Shown here: positions 25,901 through 37,964 of the stretch, in pieces
How positions within the stretch are numbered: the first letter of the stretch is position 1
How the letters are laid out: each line of letters begins with the position of its first letter
NCBI GenBank assembly: GCA_034670405.1
Contig: JAXDDX010000002.1
Span: 7,998,501 to 8,062,500, forward strand
Direction of reading: 5' to 3'
DNA: 64,000 bases
Origin: Hoplostethus atlanticus
Taxonomy: Eukaryota > Chordata > Actinopteri > Trachichthyiformes > Trachichthyidae
The notes under the pieces: model-generated
The model's database searches: none
Told to the model about the DNA's origin: nothing
Seen by the model: only the letters and a program-made list of their open reading frames with translations
Translations under genes and position numbers: made by a program

Positions 25901-28676
25901 ACTCGAGTTGTCTGCCTGAACGAGGTTCGCAGGCTTCGCTCCATTTGTCAGATAAAAACCCTTGTGTTTAAGTGAGTAAGATATGCAGATTCACTACCGA
26001 ACATGTTTAAAAAATACAAGTGATCTGCGAGTGGCAAGTAAATGTGTGTAAAAAGGAGAAAAGAATAAAGGCCAACACCAATTGTTTTTGTAACAATGGA
26101 GAAGAGTCTCACTGGGGCCCTGTTCTCTCACAAATGTTAGTTATAGGTTAAGAGACAAACAAAGGAGGCCTGGAGCTCCTCTTTTCTAGAGCTGTAAATA
26201 GTCTGGCCACACAAACATAAATCCAGCCACTTTCCCCACACTGTATGCTCACTAAAGGGGCCTGGGCCTCACCCACCAGCCTGGCCACCTTACAGTAACC
26301 ATTGCTTCCTCAACAAACACTGTCTGTTAGTTTCAACACAGTGGAAGATGAAGGGTGTGAGCCGTGCCGGTAAAGGTTTGCGATCACAATCTTGTAAAAC
26401 ACTGTACAATTTAAATTGGACCCATAATTACAGATGAGCTTCGTGTAACGGCGTCACTACAGGATGCTGTATAGCCGTACCTCTGTAGTAGACATCTCTG
26501 AAGGGGGTGTTGATGAACTCTCTGAGGTTTCCAGGTCTTCTCCGCTATGCTCACCAGGAGTGGGATGGTGTCGTTGTGACCACTGAAAAGGTTCAACAGG
26601 GCTTTAGGCAGACATGTCTTACCCGTGGATAGCTCTGGTAGAAAAATGAAATAAAAATGAGGAATGTTTCTTTAATTTAGAGAGAGGATTTATGATTCAT
26701 TGTAGAGTCCTGCTAAAGCATTAAATGAAATGTCATTTCCTGTTGTGCGGTGTGGGGAATGAAGAAATAGAAAGGGAAGATAGGCAGAGGGAGTTTGAGC
26801 ATTGCTGCATGCAAATAATTTATTAGGGTTGATAAGAACAAACTATAAGAGACAGGGGTCACAACATTTTTCGCTATGTATTTTCAGTCTCTCAGTTTTT
26901 TGAATAGTCTGTCAAGCCCAGTTTAACTCTTCTCTCTTGAAGACACAACAGTTTGCTGTGATTTCTCTCTGCTCCCTGTTATATGCCCCCAGACCTCCCC
27001 ACACAGACAGGAAGCTGTCTTGGGCTCCTGGCAGGACAAAAGCTCTGACATCACTGCAGCTTCCCCCCCCCCTCAGCCTCTCTGAGCCAACAACAGCAGA
27101 ATGAGGAGCAGGGGGATTCTCAAAGGTCAAAGGTGAAGCAACCAGTAGATATGACCGAGTTTCTATTTTAGAGGTAACGGTGGAGCAGGGATTTATTACA
27201 GACATTCTAATAAAGATTTGGAAAGTAAAAAGAGGGAAAAATGCATGGGTACTATACTTTACAAGCCTTCAAATGATCTGTAATTCTCATCTACTTCTTG
27301 AAAATGCTCCTCCCTTGTCTCTTTTTCTAAGCTTGGTTGTGAAAGCTGACAGGCAAAAACACAGTAGAAACATATTTGGCACGAGTGACGACCTTCTACT
27401 TTCAGTCTCACCTTTGAACTCCTCGTCAGTTAGCCTCTTTTGGTGACTCTGCAAGTACTCCAACAGACCCTCGAGGGCCTCCGGGTCTGCACGTGACACG
27501 CAATCGAAGAGGAGAGCGCGGTTGAATATTTTCAGCAGCTTTGGCGGGTCTGGGCCTGGACCTTCATCACAGGATGCCTCAGTCTTACTAAATAGACACA
27601 GAAACATGGCATGCTTTGTCACACGTGTGTTGTTCAATGCAAACAGATTACTGCAATGTGAGCTATGACATCCTGTTTCTCTTCAGTAACAGTCAAGATC
27701 ACATAAATTGAGACTTGAACTCCACTACACACTACAGAACGGAGTCGTGACAGACAAACCACCTAAAAGTGAAGTGATGACCCACGCCCTTGGCCCAAGC
27801 GCTCTGATAAATAGACCTCTCTGTGTAAGGGACAGGTAGAGCAGCCAGGAACAGGCAGCAGCCTAAATATTACCTCAACGGCTATGGAGGGATCAACAAC
27901 ATGCTCTCTGTTACATCAATGAATGGACTGAATGAGGAACTGCCTGGCCCACAGTATGTGTGTGTGTCTGTGTGAGTGTGTGTGTATGCATACTTCCACA
28001 TGGGTCACACCTCTGTCTACACAGCGGCAGTTATGGGAGGTTTTCATTTTTATGAGTAGGTTTTTCCAAGCCAACCTTTTTGTCCCTGGCATAATTCCAA
28101 CCTACATTCACCGTTAATACAGGAAAGCAAACCTCGATATCAAGAAGCTTTAGGAAACCCACAAAAGACACATCTATGGATACCACACTGACTGGCTGTG
28201 CAGTTCAGAAACAGTGAGGCCTCTTCTCACCCTCTTGGGAGCTTCTTCCTGCGTCGTTTCTGATTGTTATTGTGCCTGTAGGTACCATAGTCAAAGAGTG
28301 AGTCCATGGGTGCTTTCTTGGGGCCTGGTGCCACAGGTGACTCGTATATGGTAGATTCCAGTAGGTCCATAGGGTTGGAGATACCCTTCTTGAACGCGCC
28401 CTGGAACTTCATACGCAGGTTCTGTCTGCTGTCCCCAGGCTGGCCGGGCTGAACCAGCTCCTGGGTTGGATCATGACCTACATCCTGTGCCGATGGGGAG
28501 CCATCCTCACTCTCAAACAGCTCAGACAACTCAGACAGAGGGAATGCAGCATCATTCTCTGGCTGGCTGACCCCTCCATCCCCTGAGTCTACAGAGAGGG
28601 CAGCCCTGGTAGGAAGGGTGTCTGCCTTGGTCAAGGCCAGATGGCACCTTCTCAGAAGAGTGGCAGCAGAACGGCC
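16920..28676 (-). CDS. trpv4: Transient receptor potential cation channel V4, 15 recognised exons
   Basis: Trpv4 is a plasma-membrane non-selective, calcium-permeable channel gated by heat, osmotic and mechanical stimuli and by lipids. Coding exons in transcript order: 28231-28676, 27412-27587, 26481-26634, 24992-25132, 23293-23591, 22953-23132, 22698-22856, 22027-22119, 21818-21891, 21314-21479, 21167-21233, 20766-21070, 17350-17477, 17138-17259, 16920-17038. They give about 875 aa; human has 871. The N-terminus contains [31 protein letters not shown] and a basic KRRRK. Ankyrin repeats span exons 2-6 ([20 protein letters not shown]). S1-S6 follow, with the pore motif TIGMGELD and the S6 segment [21 protein letters not shown]. 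The third exon listed carries a one-base insertion at 26533 that shifts the frame. No in-frame ATG lies before NLRMKF, so the start is in an unseen upstream exon. The C-terminus differs from human and lacks the terminal DAPL. Confidence 0.95.
18590..19022. repeat. Internal duplicated segments within the piggyBac element
   Basis: The motif CAGAATATTTT-ACAGGTCAG followed by GAAACGAAA occurs near 18592-18625 and again near 18978-19010. A short copy of transposase sequence, CAAGATGTGCGCGTTGATGG, occurs near 18639 and again near 19336. These repeats point to internal rearrangement or to a second partial element copy. Confidence 0.6.
19084..19660 (-). pseudogene. piggyBac transposase remnant (N- and C-terminal pieces only)
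   Basis: Reading 5' to 3' on the reverse strand, pieces appear in order. First comes an acidic leader ending [15 protein letters not shown] and [20 protein letters not shown]. After a frame change follow [20 protein letters not shown] and PLVPGW. A deletion joins this directly to [19 protein letters not shown] and [18 protein letters not shown]. After one more frameshift comes the cysteine-rich C-terminal domain ending at a TAA near 19084. The Cys-rich tail binds the transposon ends in active family members. At least two frame changes and loss of the catalytic core make this non-functional. Confidence 0.82.
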
Positions 28677-30644
28677 CTGGAAAACGCCACAAGGAAAAAT
28701 ACTCAATGAGCCACATGTTCTTCAGGTAATCAATGAAGTCCATACCTGATCAAATTTGATCAAACATCAATGATAATATGGAACATAATCGCTGATTTGA
28801 CATTTGTGATCCATAACATCAGATACAGTCAGCCTACAACATTAGCTGTACGATTTTAAGACTAGATTTTCAGAACAGCTAATACTGATGGCCGACCATT
28901 CATGTACTCCATTAGATCAAAGTGAAACTAGTGAAACTCAAAATTAAACTAATCCACTAAAGATAAATCTTGCTTTGAGACGACAGTGTCCCTGGAAGTT
29001 TCAATTTGGAGATTGAAGTACATTTTAAAGTGGATGTTTTAAGTTTAACCCTTGTGTACCTCATTCATCCCTTATATCACACTGAGGTTCCAAATTCCTC
29101 TTCAGGGGAATGACACTGAAGCATGTGGGCGTCCTATAGGAACAAAAAGGAGTTGCCATGAAGCTTTTTCAGCACGAACTGTGTAAGAAGACATAAATAA
29201 ACAGTTGACCTAAAGCATTCTGTCTTTAGCAGGGCAGACACACATCACCTGTATGTCCAGCCCAGGACGCACTCAACAGCAAAATCACTTCCCTACTGAT
29301 TTGGTATATAGTCTTGCATTTGCCCGCCTCTTTCTCTTGTCTCACTTTTCTCACTACATACACACTAGTGCTACAGAGTGCCATCATAGTGGAATTCAGT
29401 GAAATTACAAGTATAATAACAATGTAAAAAAAAATACAATGTACCGGCCTGCAGAGTAGCTTGTCGGATAGTATGCTTTCCTGAAATTGACAGTTTAGCT
29501 AAGCCAGACTGTGCCATGAAGCAGCAACACAAACAGTGGGCTGGCCTGGGGTCCAGCTAAGAGAAAGAGAGTATGACTCACAACCCTCCCTGACACATGG
29601 GATTATCATGCCTTTATACTCCACTGGACATTTGGTAGTAAAAAAGCAGTGGGACAAAGAGAGGCTTCCCTAAACTAGTGTAATACCAATAACCAACGAG
29701 TGAGTCATTTAGCGGGGGTGTGAGGGGGCAGAGACTCTGTATTTAATCACATAGACCCATCAGGGACAGAATGGGATCAATGAACATGAAGTCTAGAAAA
29801 CTCACACCTTTACTGAGCTCACATATCATCCCGTCATTGTGTCAGAAAGTGGTAATAAACTTGTGAATGCTCCTGAATGTGTCTGGCTAATATCTGCTCA
29901 GAGACAAGCTGAGGGACTTCCTCCTCTATTCCTGGTGGATGTGACATTATCTAGACCACAGGAGGCTGGGGGGTCTGCCTGGAGGCAAATGGTTGTGGGA
30001 AATGGGAGTAAGCCAAAAAATAACATGTTGTAATAACTGTTTTTAAATTAAATTACAGATGTAGCCTCCATCAATAATAACCACCTATACAACTGTAATT
30101 CTAGTAGAAACAATATATTTCACGGTCTTCTTTCATAGTTGACATGCATCAGTAGTGACTGTGCCAGTTATCTCAAAACTTATAACAGTATCGCTCAAAA
30201 CGGTGTTCATATGTTTCTGTAAGACTGTAAGGGAGAAGGAAACGTGAGGAATTAAAAAGTCATTCTCTTGTTGTATTTTAGTCTTCACAAATGTCCGAGT
30301 CACTATTTATTGACCTGTCTCAAAATAATTCCTCTCTCACAACACAAGAACACACAGCTGAAGTAATACACTGATTAGTGTTGACACTTACCTTGACCTA
30401 ATCAATGGCTCTTCTTTTCTTTTTTTTAACGGGACAATTCAAAAGGCTGATGATGACTTGATAGGCACTTTCTCGAAATGAATCTATGCGGATGCGAATC
30501 TATGATGTCCTTTGAGCCTGATGCCCTCAACGTCTCTAAACTAAAACTACTCTGCTCCCCTGCCTGGCCGCCGGATAAACCCCTCCTCAGCAACGGATGC
30601 TTTCACAAAAAATATGGGTGGGACTAGAGACTCCAAGTACACGA

Positions 30645-30809
30645 AGACTGGAGTTGTTCGTGTAGACAGGAGTTGTTCGTGTAGACAGGAGTTGTTCGTG
30701 TAGACAGGAGTTGTTCATGAAGACAGGAGTTGTTCGTGTAGACAGGAGTTGTTCATGAAGACTGGAGTTGTTCGTGTAGACAGGAGTTGTTCGTGTAGAC
30801 AGGAGTTGT
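30645..30809. repeat. 19-bp minisatellite, about nine copies
   Basis: GTTGTTC recurs at exactly 19-bp intervals from 30653 to 30786, with a ninth, partial copy (GTTGTG) at 30805. The unit is close to GTTGTTCGTGTAGACAGGA, with variants CATGAAGAC and GACTG. Nineteen is not a multiple of three and the unit has no stop codon in the reverse-strand frames, so a 78-codon open frame runs through it by chance. Confidence 0.93.
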
Positions 30810-31395
30810 GCCAACCGCATCATATCGTGAGAGCGTGGTAATCAAACGCGGAATTGGCCTGTGTAATATGATACTGCAATTTAGGCTACAATAGTCTTAA
30901 ATTTCATTTAACTGAAGGAATATCTGGGATGAATACTCTTGAGATAATACTGGACAAGACTGGGTGTATTGTGAACATTATCTAGCATCTGGATAAACTG
31001 TTGCAAACACAAAAGATGTAGATTTAGACAAAACAAGGGGGTTTAATAAACAAGGTTGAATTATATGATATTTTGCATTGTATACCTCTGGCACCAAAAA
31101 TTACAGGTAACCTGGATACTATTACAACCTATTTAAACACAAATACCTCTTATAGAGGTACTCAGCCCACACAACATTTTCATATGTTTCATATGTATGT
31201 TCAGCTCCTCTCTATCTGATCATTATAACACAAGAGTGATCATCCTCTACCAGTTCATGAAGCTTTTCCATTTGCTGTTGTATGTGTATTAGAGTCAGGC
31301 CTTTATGTGACCAAAAGGTATCATGGTTACATGATGCAGACGCTTGATACAGACGCTTTATAGCGCCTCCAAGTGGACACGTCTGTCTCCATGTT

Positions 31396-31427
31396 CAAGA
31401 AAGAAAGAAAGAAAGAAAGAAAGAAAA
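31396..31427. repeat. (AAGA)n microsatellite
   Basis: Seven or so AAGA units in the trpv4-gltp interval. Confidence 0.9.
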
Positions 31428-33328
31428 GCTCATAACTAAAAGAGTTGCATATTTGAAATAGTTAAACAAGTTAATTGTTGTAAATATTTTATTCAAAATA
31501 ATGGTTTACATCAGTTGAAAATACAAGATGTGCTATTTTTGCACTGTACACACAGACACCGCAACATAATTTCAGCCACAAGACATTCAGAGAAAGCAAT
31601 TCACTGCATGTGTTCAAAACAATAGTGACCAGTGGCCATCAACAAAATATAACATTTACCATCCACTAGCATCTGAAATGTCCCATCTGTCCAACAACGG
31701 TATAGAAGGCAAAGAAGTAATAGTGCAACACTTTATATTTCCTTCACACCTGACAGTGAAATGTGAAAATGTAAGGAAATACACATTCAGTGTTAAGTAA
31801 GCACCTGAGAGGATAGTGGACTGAAAATAACTTAGTGGTGATGAGGCATTGGGCTTTGGAAACAAAATATAGTAAAAGATAAGTTACAACTCAAATCTCA
31901 TCAAGTCAAGAGGCAGACCAGGCCTTCCTCATGATCATTTTGTTCTTAATTGGCCTGCCTGGTTAAATCAAGGTAACATATAAAAGTACATGAATGCAGA
32001 AAAGCTGACATGGTTGTTTTTATGCTCCGTACCACCCGCTTGAGGCACAAATGGGTGCACAATATTAGAAGACACATTATTGTACATATTCTTAGTGTAC
32101 ATATTTTTAAATAGTTTTGTGTGCTTTTCAATAATTGTCTCAGTAATCATCCTAGCAAGAGACCAGCATGTGACTGAAGAAATCAAAGAAGTCGTTATAA
32201 TGGACACACTGTGGCTATGGTTTGTATACCCCAAAGTAAAATAGTTACTTAAAAAGTGAAAAACAAAAGCCAAAAGCGTACCCTGAAAACATATGGCTTC
32301 TCCTCCCAAATGTTTGTAAACCACATAAATAAAGGAGAACATTTACAATGTTTTCACTATTTCACTTCAAATGATAAGGCATGGCTCTGCATTTTAATGA
32401 GTTTTAACCTTTTTAATCATTTGAACTATAATGTATTTTAAAGGAACATGGTGCCCATTAGCTGCTTTTATTATCAGAATGTTTTCAAAAGCATATCCAT
32501 TATTCATCAACTAATTGGCTTCACTCTTTAAAAAAGACATTTTACCATTTCAATCAAAATAAAATTTAAGAAAAAAATCTTAACACTTAATAAATACTCA
32601 TGTTCCTATTTTTGGAAATATCACAAATAAATATGAATACACTCTCATTCTTGCTCATGATACAGAACATTATAAACAGGTCAGAAGAATGGGCTGTAAC
32701 ACTTCAATTTAACATATTACAGACTTTCAATAAACATATCTTAATTGCATGTCAGCATAACGTACCAATTAATATTATTAAGTTAAAAAACATTAAAATT
32801 CTAAATGCATTATATTGGGTTTTGGTAGTGTTGTGGCTAAGTTAACAACTTTACATGGTTTTCTTAAACATCTCATTTACTTTTAAAAAGCTGTCATATT
32901 GGTAACAGGCCTGGTCCTGGTTTCCTAAAACATTTGTTGCAGTCCTTTGATTCTTCGTACAACTGTCACATATCTGTGACACAGTATTCAAGATTGTAAA
33001 CACTTGATAACATATTTTCCTTTAAAGATATTTTTCCTATAAAGAAATACAATTCTTAAAATGAAGAACAAAGAATACAGCATTTAAATCTACAGCTGCT
33101 TTGGGAAACCTGCCCTAGGATTCCCTGATAGTGTGAGAGAATGGCATACTGAGGAAGCAAGCAAAGGCACACAGATGAGTAACAACACACATTTGATGTG
33201 TAACAGTGAATCATAGATACACAATAAGGTGACAGGTGACGTGAAGGCAACCGTGTCAGGATTTAGACTGCATGTACATGACCTAGTAAACAAAGTGCAT
33301 CATTGGAGGAATGAGGAACTACCTCCGG

Positions 33329-36300
33329 TCACACAATGTACTCAAGATCAGCATTCGACTTACAGTACATCTCATAAATAGCATCAACAGTAGCAGAGAA
33401 GTTGAGAAGGAACTTTCTGACTTTGTCCAAACATTCCTCTTCCTTGACCTCCCGACCCTTGGAAAGGGCCTTCAGGAAATCTGTCTTATAGGGAGCAGCA
33501 AAAACAGCTGCCTGAAAGGGCAAACAAAAACATGAAATATTTACACATCACTATAAAATTATTTGTTCTTAGTGGTACATTTCTCAACTAATAACAAACA
33601 CCAAGCCATATTAGATACATAGATGTCATATAACTCTTAACACGATGCCTGGGAACTGGGATCTCACCTGGAAGAGCTTTTGTATCAGCCAACCATGATA
33701 CTTCCTCAGGGCTATGTCATAGGCTTTGGTGGCATTGACCCGGATGAGGTTTGGATTACTGTCATCCCTATCACCATCCACCACGCTCTGAAGTAGGACT
33801 TGAATAAACCGTAGACCCCTGGTTAATGAAGATTAAGAAATAGGATAAAATGCACTACTGTTGTGGCTGCACACTTAACTGAAATGAACACACATACCAC
33901 AGTAACCAACAAAACCACAAATATGAAGTTTCTCTAACCGTTTTAGCCACATGAGAGCCAAAGTCGCCCCAACTTTGGGCCATTCTGCTCGATGCATCTC
34001 CTTCTCTGCCTCCAAAATCTGTTGGAGTGTCTTGAACCTAGTTGGGTTGCTCTCATAAACAGCCTTGATTTTCTGAGGGTACAAGGGTACAATACAATTT
34101 ATACAATATTATAATGTTAATAATGAGGATTTTGAGAGGAGGGAAGCAGTTTGCATCTCAGTCACATGAAAGGGTTGTTTTACTTACTGTGATGTTTCCA
34201 GCTAGGTCAGCCTTCACTGGAGCAAAAACTGTAGAGCCAAGGCAGTCTGAAGAGAGATGTTTAAAACACATTAAAAAAGGAACTGAGAACTAATAGCAAC
34301 AACTATTCATGTGAGAATATCACAATTCCTTACGGCCCAGTAAAGCTCTTTCACGTGGCGACCTCCGACCTCTATCAGTGAACCTAGAGGTTAGCAAAGT
34401 AACCATCACAACCATGTTCTGTTGAAGCCATTAACAGGTATGCGCTTGTTTTTTCTTTCTAACAAAGAAGCGAATAAAGCAGGTCTTTATGCACGTTTGA
34501 TTTATTTTGTTTGGATAATATCAGATGAAAATATTGGATCGCTTAGTTAAATTTACAATCAATAGAAATACTAAATAATTAAACTGGTCAGTGACCCTGA
34601 CAGATTTTTTGAAAGAACCACTGGAACTCATTAAATTTTCAGGAGCTCTAGCTTTCCTACCAAGTGCAACATGGATAAATGAGCTATTACATGCACAAGT
34701 AATTAGTAATAATCTTTCAAAAATGTTTCAATAATGCTATTTGCAAACCCTACCCTGGAATGTTGAACAAGGAGAAATCATCTGGAGATCTCAGACCATG
34801 CTGTAGCCTACTATGGTTATAACACTGAGAGGTAAAGCAAATCCATCTGGATTATATGTTATGTTTCCACAGATGCATCATCATAGCATTATCACAGGAC
34901 CTGAGTATTTGGTGATGGGATGGTGGAAAATGGGACATCTAGAGTCCCGACCACACACAGCTCATGGTAGAGTCACTGACAGAGCAGACAGCTCTCAGCC
35001 CGCGAGTTGTTAGCGGAAACCACTGATGACAAAGTGCAGTCTATTGTGCTTGATGACATCATTACAACACTGATGGCAACATATCTAGTTTCGGAGACAT
35101 CTATCATCTTGTATGGCACTCTTTATATCTTACGGTCTTTATTGTTTTACATATAGGATAAAGCTTTTTGTGACGGTTACAAATTAACAGTGTGTCTGGA
35201 AACTCAATACAATGCAAACAGGGGACACAACCCTTTCAAATGCAACTGGAAAACTTTGTTACACCAAAATATGAAACCTATTGAACATGAACACTGAAAT
35301 AAAACTAAAATAAATAACCTACTGACATGAATAGGCGTGTGCCTACTTCAATAATTACACAATAAGCTAACAAACAATAGCAGCAGTTGTCCTGTTCCTT
35401 GAGTTGTTAATGGCTTGTAGGAAAGTTGGCCAAGAAATTTTCTGGGTCAGGAAAAACAATAGTGGCGAGAAGGAAAGAGGTTAATATCCACATTAGACTT
35501 GGGTCCTCTCAAGGGTTTCACATGGCAAATTCAATAGAGGACCTTTGGCATATTAATACAGAATGAAGCCACACAAAGATGCCCTGGTGCTCTATGCCAC
35601 CAGTGAATGGGCAAGGGGAACTCAACACCGTACTAATCAATTTTCACAACTTAAAATCCAGGGCAGTGAATTAAATTATGCATGCTAAAGGATTGTGGAC
35701 TGCTTGATGAAGAGAAACACGATCCAAAAAAGATTATCATTTGTAAAGACCGGTGTTTTTTCATGACGCTTGACAGGGACGTTTTGACAGATTTCTCTCA
35801 CAATCAGTTTTGTGTTTATTAATCAAAGTTGAACAAATCCCATCAGGCAGATGCAAGGAACTACTTTTAGATAAAATCCTACATCAGCTTAACCAAATCA
35901 ACAAAGTCTGCAGCATTTTATTAATTAATTAATTTATAGATATTATTATATCTACAAATTAAAATTATTAAAACTAATTCATATGAACTAGTCCAAGCCA
36001 TTGGTAAATCTTGCTTATTTTGAACTGTAATACAAGTTTTCAACTTAATGGTTATGAAAAGCCCGTTAAAACAAGGGAATCAATTTGTATACAGCAGATT
36101 CCCTCTTTTTCTGCAACCATTAAAATCTGGGAATTGTTTTTCACAACCATTTCATCTGTGCAATATAAAGTTCAAATAACTCCTCATCAAGCAATCTCAT
36201 AAGTGCCCACAGTGTTGGTTGAAAACACGGTGGAAATTCCACTTACCGAAGAACAGCGGAAGGTATGACACAGCCTCCAGAAACGGTCGCGTTTCCACTA

Positions 36301-36349
36301 GTCTGTCTGCTGGCAGCTGTCTGAACTGGTGATCCAACAGAAGAGCCAT
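33329..36349 (-). CDS. gltp: Glycolipid transfer protein, complete
   Basis: Gltp is a soluble cytosolic protein that moves glycosphingolipids between membranes. Five exons in transcript order: 36247-36349, 34188-34246, 33939-34072, 33668-33818, 33329-33511. All splice sites are GT-AG and the phases agree. The product is 209 aa, the same length as human GLTP. The glycolipid headgroup-binding residues of the family are at the same positions: Asp48, Asn52, Lys55, Trp96 and His140. The core WPKVGATLALMWLKR and the C-terminal IYEMY are conserved; the protein ends LEYIV. The ATG at 36349 starts MALLLDHQ, in line with family members beginning MALL. It is divergently arranged with tchp. A long CA/GT repeat sits about 210 bp upstream of the start codon. 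Confidence 0.97.
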
Positions 36350-36552
36350 CTTGTAGTGTGGGCACTGCTCTCTACTCTGAGAAGTTAGAGAAGTTAGCAA
36401 CAGGCTGTCACCTCTGCTGCAGATTTACAATGACACCTGGGAAAGGTACCCCTTCACGTGTAACATACGCCCCCCCTCCCAACACGCATGTACGCACACA
36501 CACGTACGCACGCACGTACACGCAGACACTAACACTCTCTCTCTCTCTCACA

Positions 36553-36623
<71 letters not shown>

Positions 36624-37964
36624 TCACACACTGATCGCGTTCTATGTCACCTACATTGAAGCCCGTTGTCCAGTATCCAGCCGACGTCTCATGTGAAGTG
36701 TGATCGACTTGCTTTAGTTTAAAACGCTCATCCAGCTACTGTGAGATCCATCCGAGCCATCGCCACCTGTCGGGTAAACTAACCGACACAAGGCGAGGAG
36801 CTGTGTGGGGAAAAGTCCGGTCAGGTCAGGAACGACGCCCGTTTGCTCTGATCAGCTGACAGCATTCTTCTTCTTGGTTTAATCCAATAAGGTTTTAACC
36901 ATTACTGCCAACTATTGGATTTTTTTAGGAATTTCTCATATTGTTCAAAAACGAATATAAAAAAACAATATAATAATAACAGCAACAATAATATCTAACA
37001 ATAATAATAAAGAATAATAATGATTATAATGATAATAATTATTCATTACTATTATTGTTGTTATTATTGTTATGTCTCAATGACATCTTTGGCCCAAGAT
37101 GATGGAACTCACTACTAATTGTTCTACATTCTGCTTTGTCCCCAATAACCTAGCCTGCCTAATTATTTTCTGGTAGCATTTCTCTGTTCTGGATGCTTTT
37201 GAGTTACAGCACAGATTATTAGGCCTACCATCTCCTTCCTTCATCCAGACAGAAACTGGCTACTTATCCCTGTCCCCTGGCTCTTTGATGAATTGTAATT
37301 CCTTGAGGGACAGATCTAAATTAATTCTGATTGCGATATACATACGGTCATTTGTCAGTAAAGTACTATTAGTCAAAATTAACTGTATGGAGGAAATAAG
37401 TAATTGCGTTTTCAGCCACCTGGAAATTTGTCCTTTACCATATCCCGTAGCGTGAGGGTAACCAGGAAGTGGGGTGGTTACTATGAACTAGAAACTGGCA
37501 GAAATCTGTCATTCTTCAACTGCAAAACGTTGACTGATTCTGTGTAGCTAGCTTCGAGGCAACGCAATACAACCACACTGAAGAGTAAACGTAAACGTAA
37601 GAGCTTTTATTATTCGAACTATAACAGTGGTTAGCTAACTATGGCTGGCTAGTGAGAGGTCTAACGTTTAACGTTACACTTTGTTCATATTGTTGTGGTT
37701 TTGGTCCCTTCGTTTCCCCGTAGCTAACTTTACCTGGTCAACAACAACGCGTGTGGAAAACGCGTTAGATAACATAACCCCAGACAGTAAGCCAACTATT
37801 GTATCTATGCCATTTTCGTTCTCTTTTTGTGTGGTAGAACGACAAGCGTCGTCCTGGTTAATGTTAGACAACGATCACGTTAGCTACGACAACTGTTGCA
37901 AGGAGGTGTCATTATTCACTGCCTAACCAGGTCACGTGTGTATGCCCAATGAATATAGAGATCA
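36350..37964. promoter_or_regulatory. Divergent gltp/tchp promoter region
   Basis: About 1.6 kb separates the two start codons of oppositely oriented genes, so both promoters and 5' UTRs must lie here. It holds the CA repeat near gltp, an AT-rich low-complexity stretch at 36950-37070, and a region with CGT-rich motifs at 37560-37780 near tchp. GTAAACGTAAACGTAAG near 37585 could contain a 5' UTR splice donor for tchp. Transcription start sites cannot be placed by eye. Confidence 0.5.
36480..36632. repeat. CA/CT/CACG low-complexity tract in the gltp promoter or 5' UTR
   Basis: A perfect (CA)30 run at 36560-36619 is flanked by CTCTCT blocks and by alternating CACGTACGCACGCA sequence. The whole tract is strongly alternating purine-pyrimidine. 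Confidence 0.93.

Larger units (their letters stand above)
28677..33328. other. trpv4 5' region and gltp 3' UTR/intergenic DNA
   Basis: No coding exon is recognised. The missing first trpv4 exon should lie in the left or central part; a GC-richer stretch near 30540-30600 could be a promoter but has no proof. The gltp 3' UTR extends leftward from 33328. Reverse-strand AATAAA candidates (TTTATT on the plus strand) occur near 32468 and 31487, which would give UTRs of about 0.9 or 1.8 kb. The stretch also holds a 19-bp minisatellite and an AAGA microsatellite. Confidence 0.55.

Noticed and set aside
28552..28743. ATG-initiated frame overlapping the first recognised trpv4 exon
   Set aside because: It is out of frame with the conserved Trpv4 N-terminus. 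The trpv4 frame itself only reaches a TTG at 28706, not an ATG.
30587..30823. 78-codon repetitive reverse-strand open frame
   Set aside because: Explained entirely by the 19-bp minisatellite.
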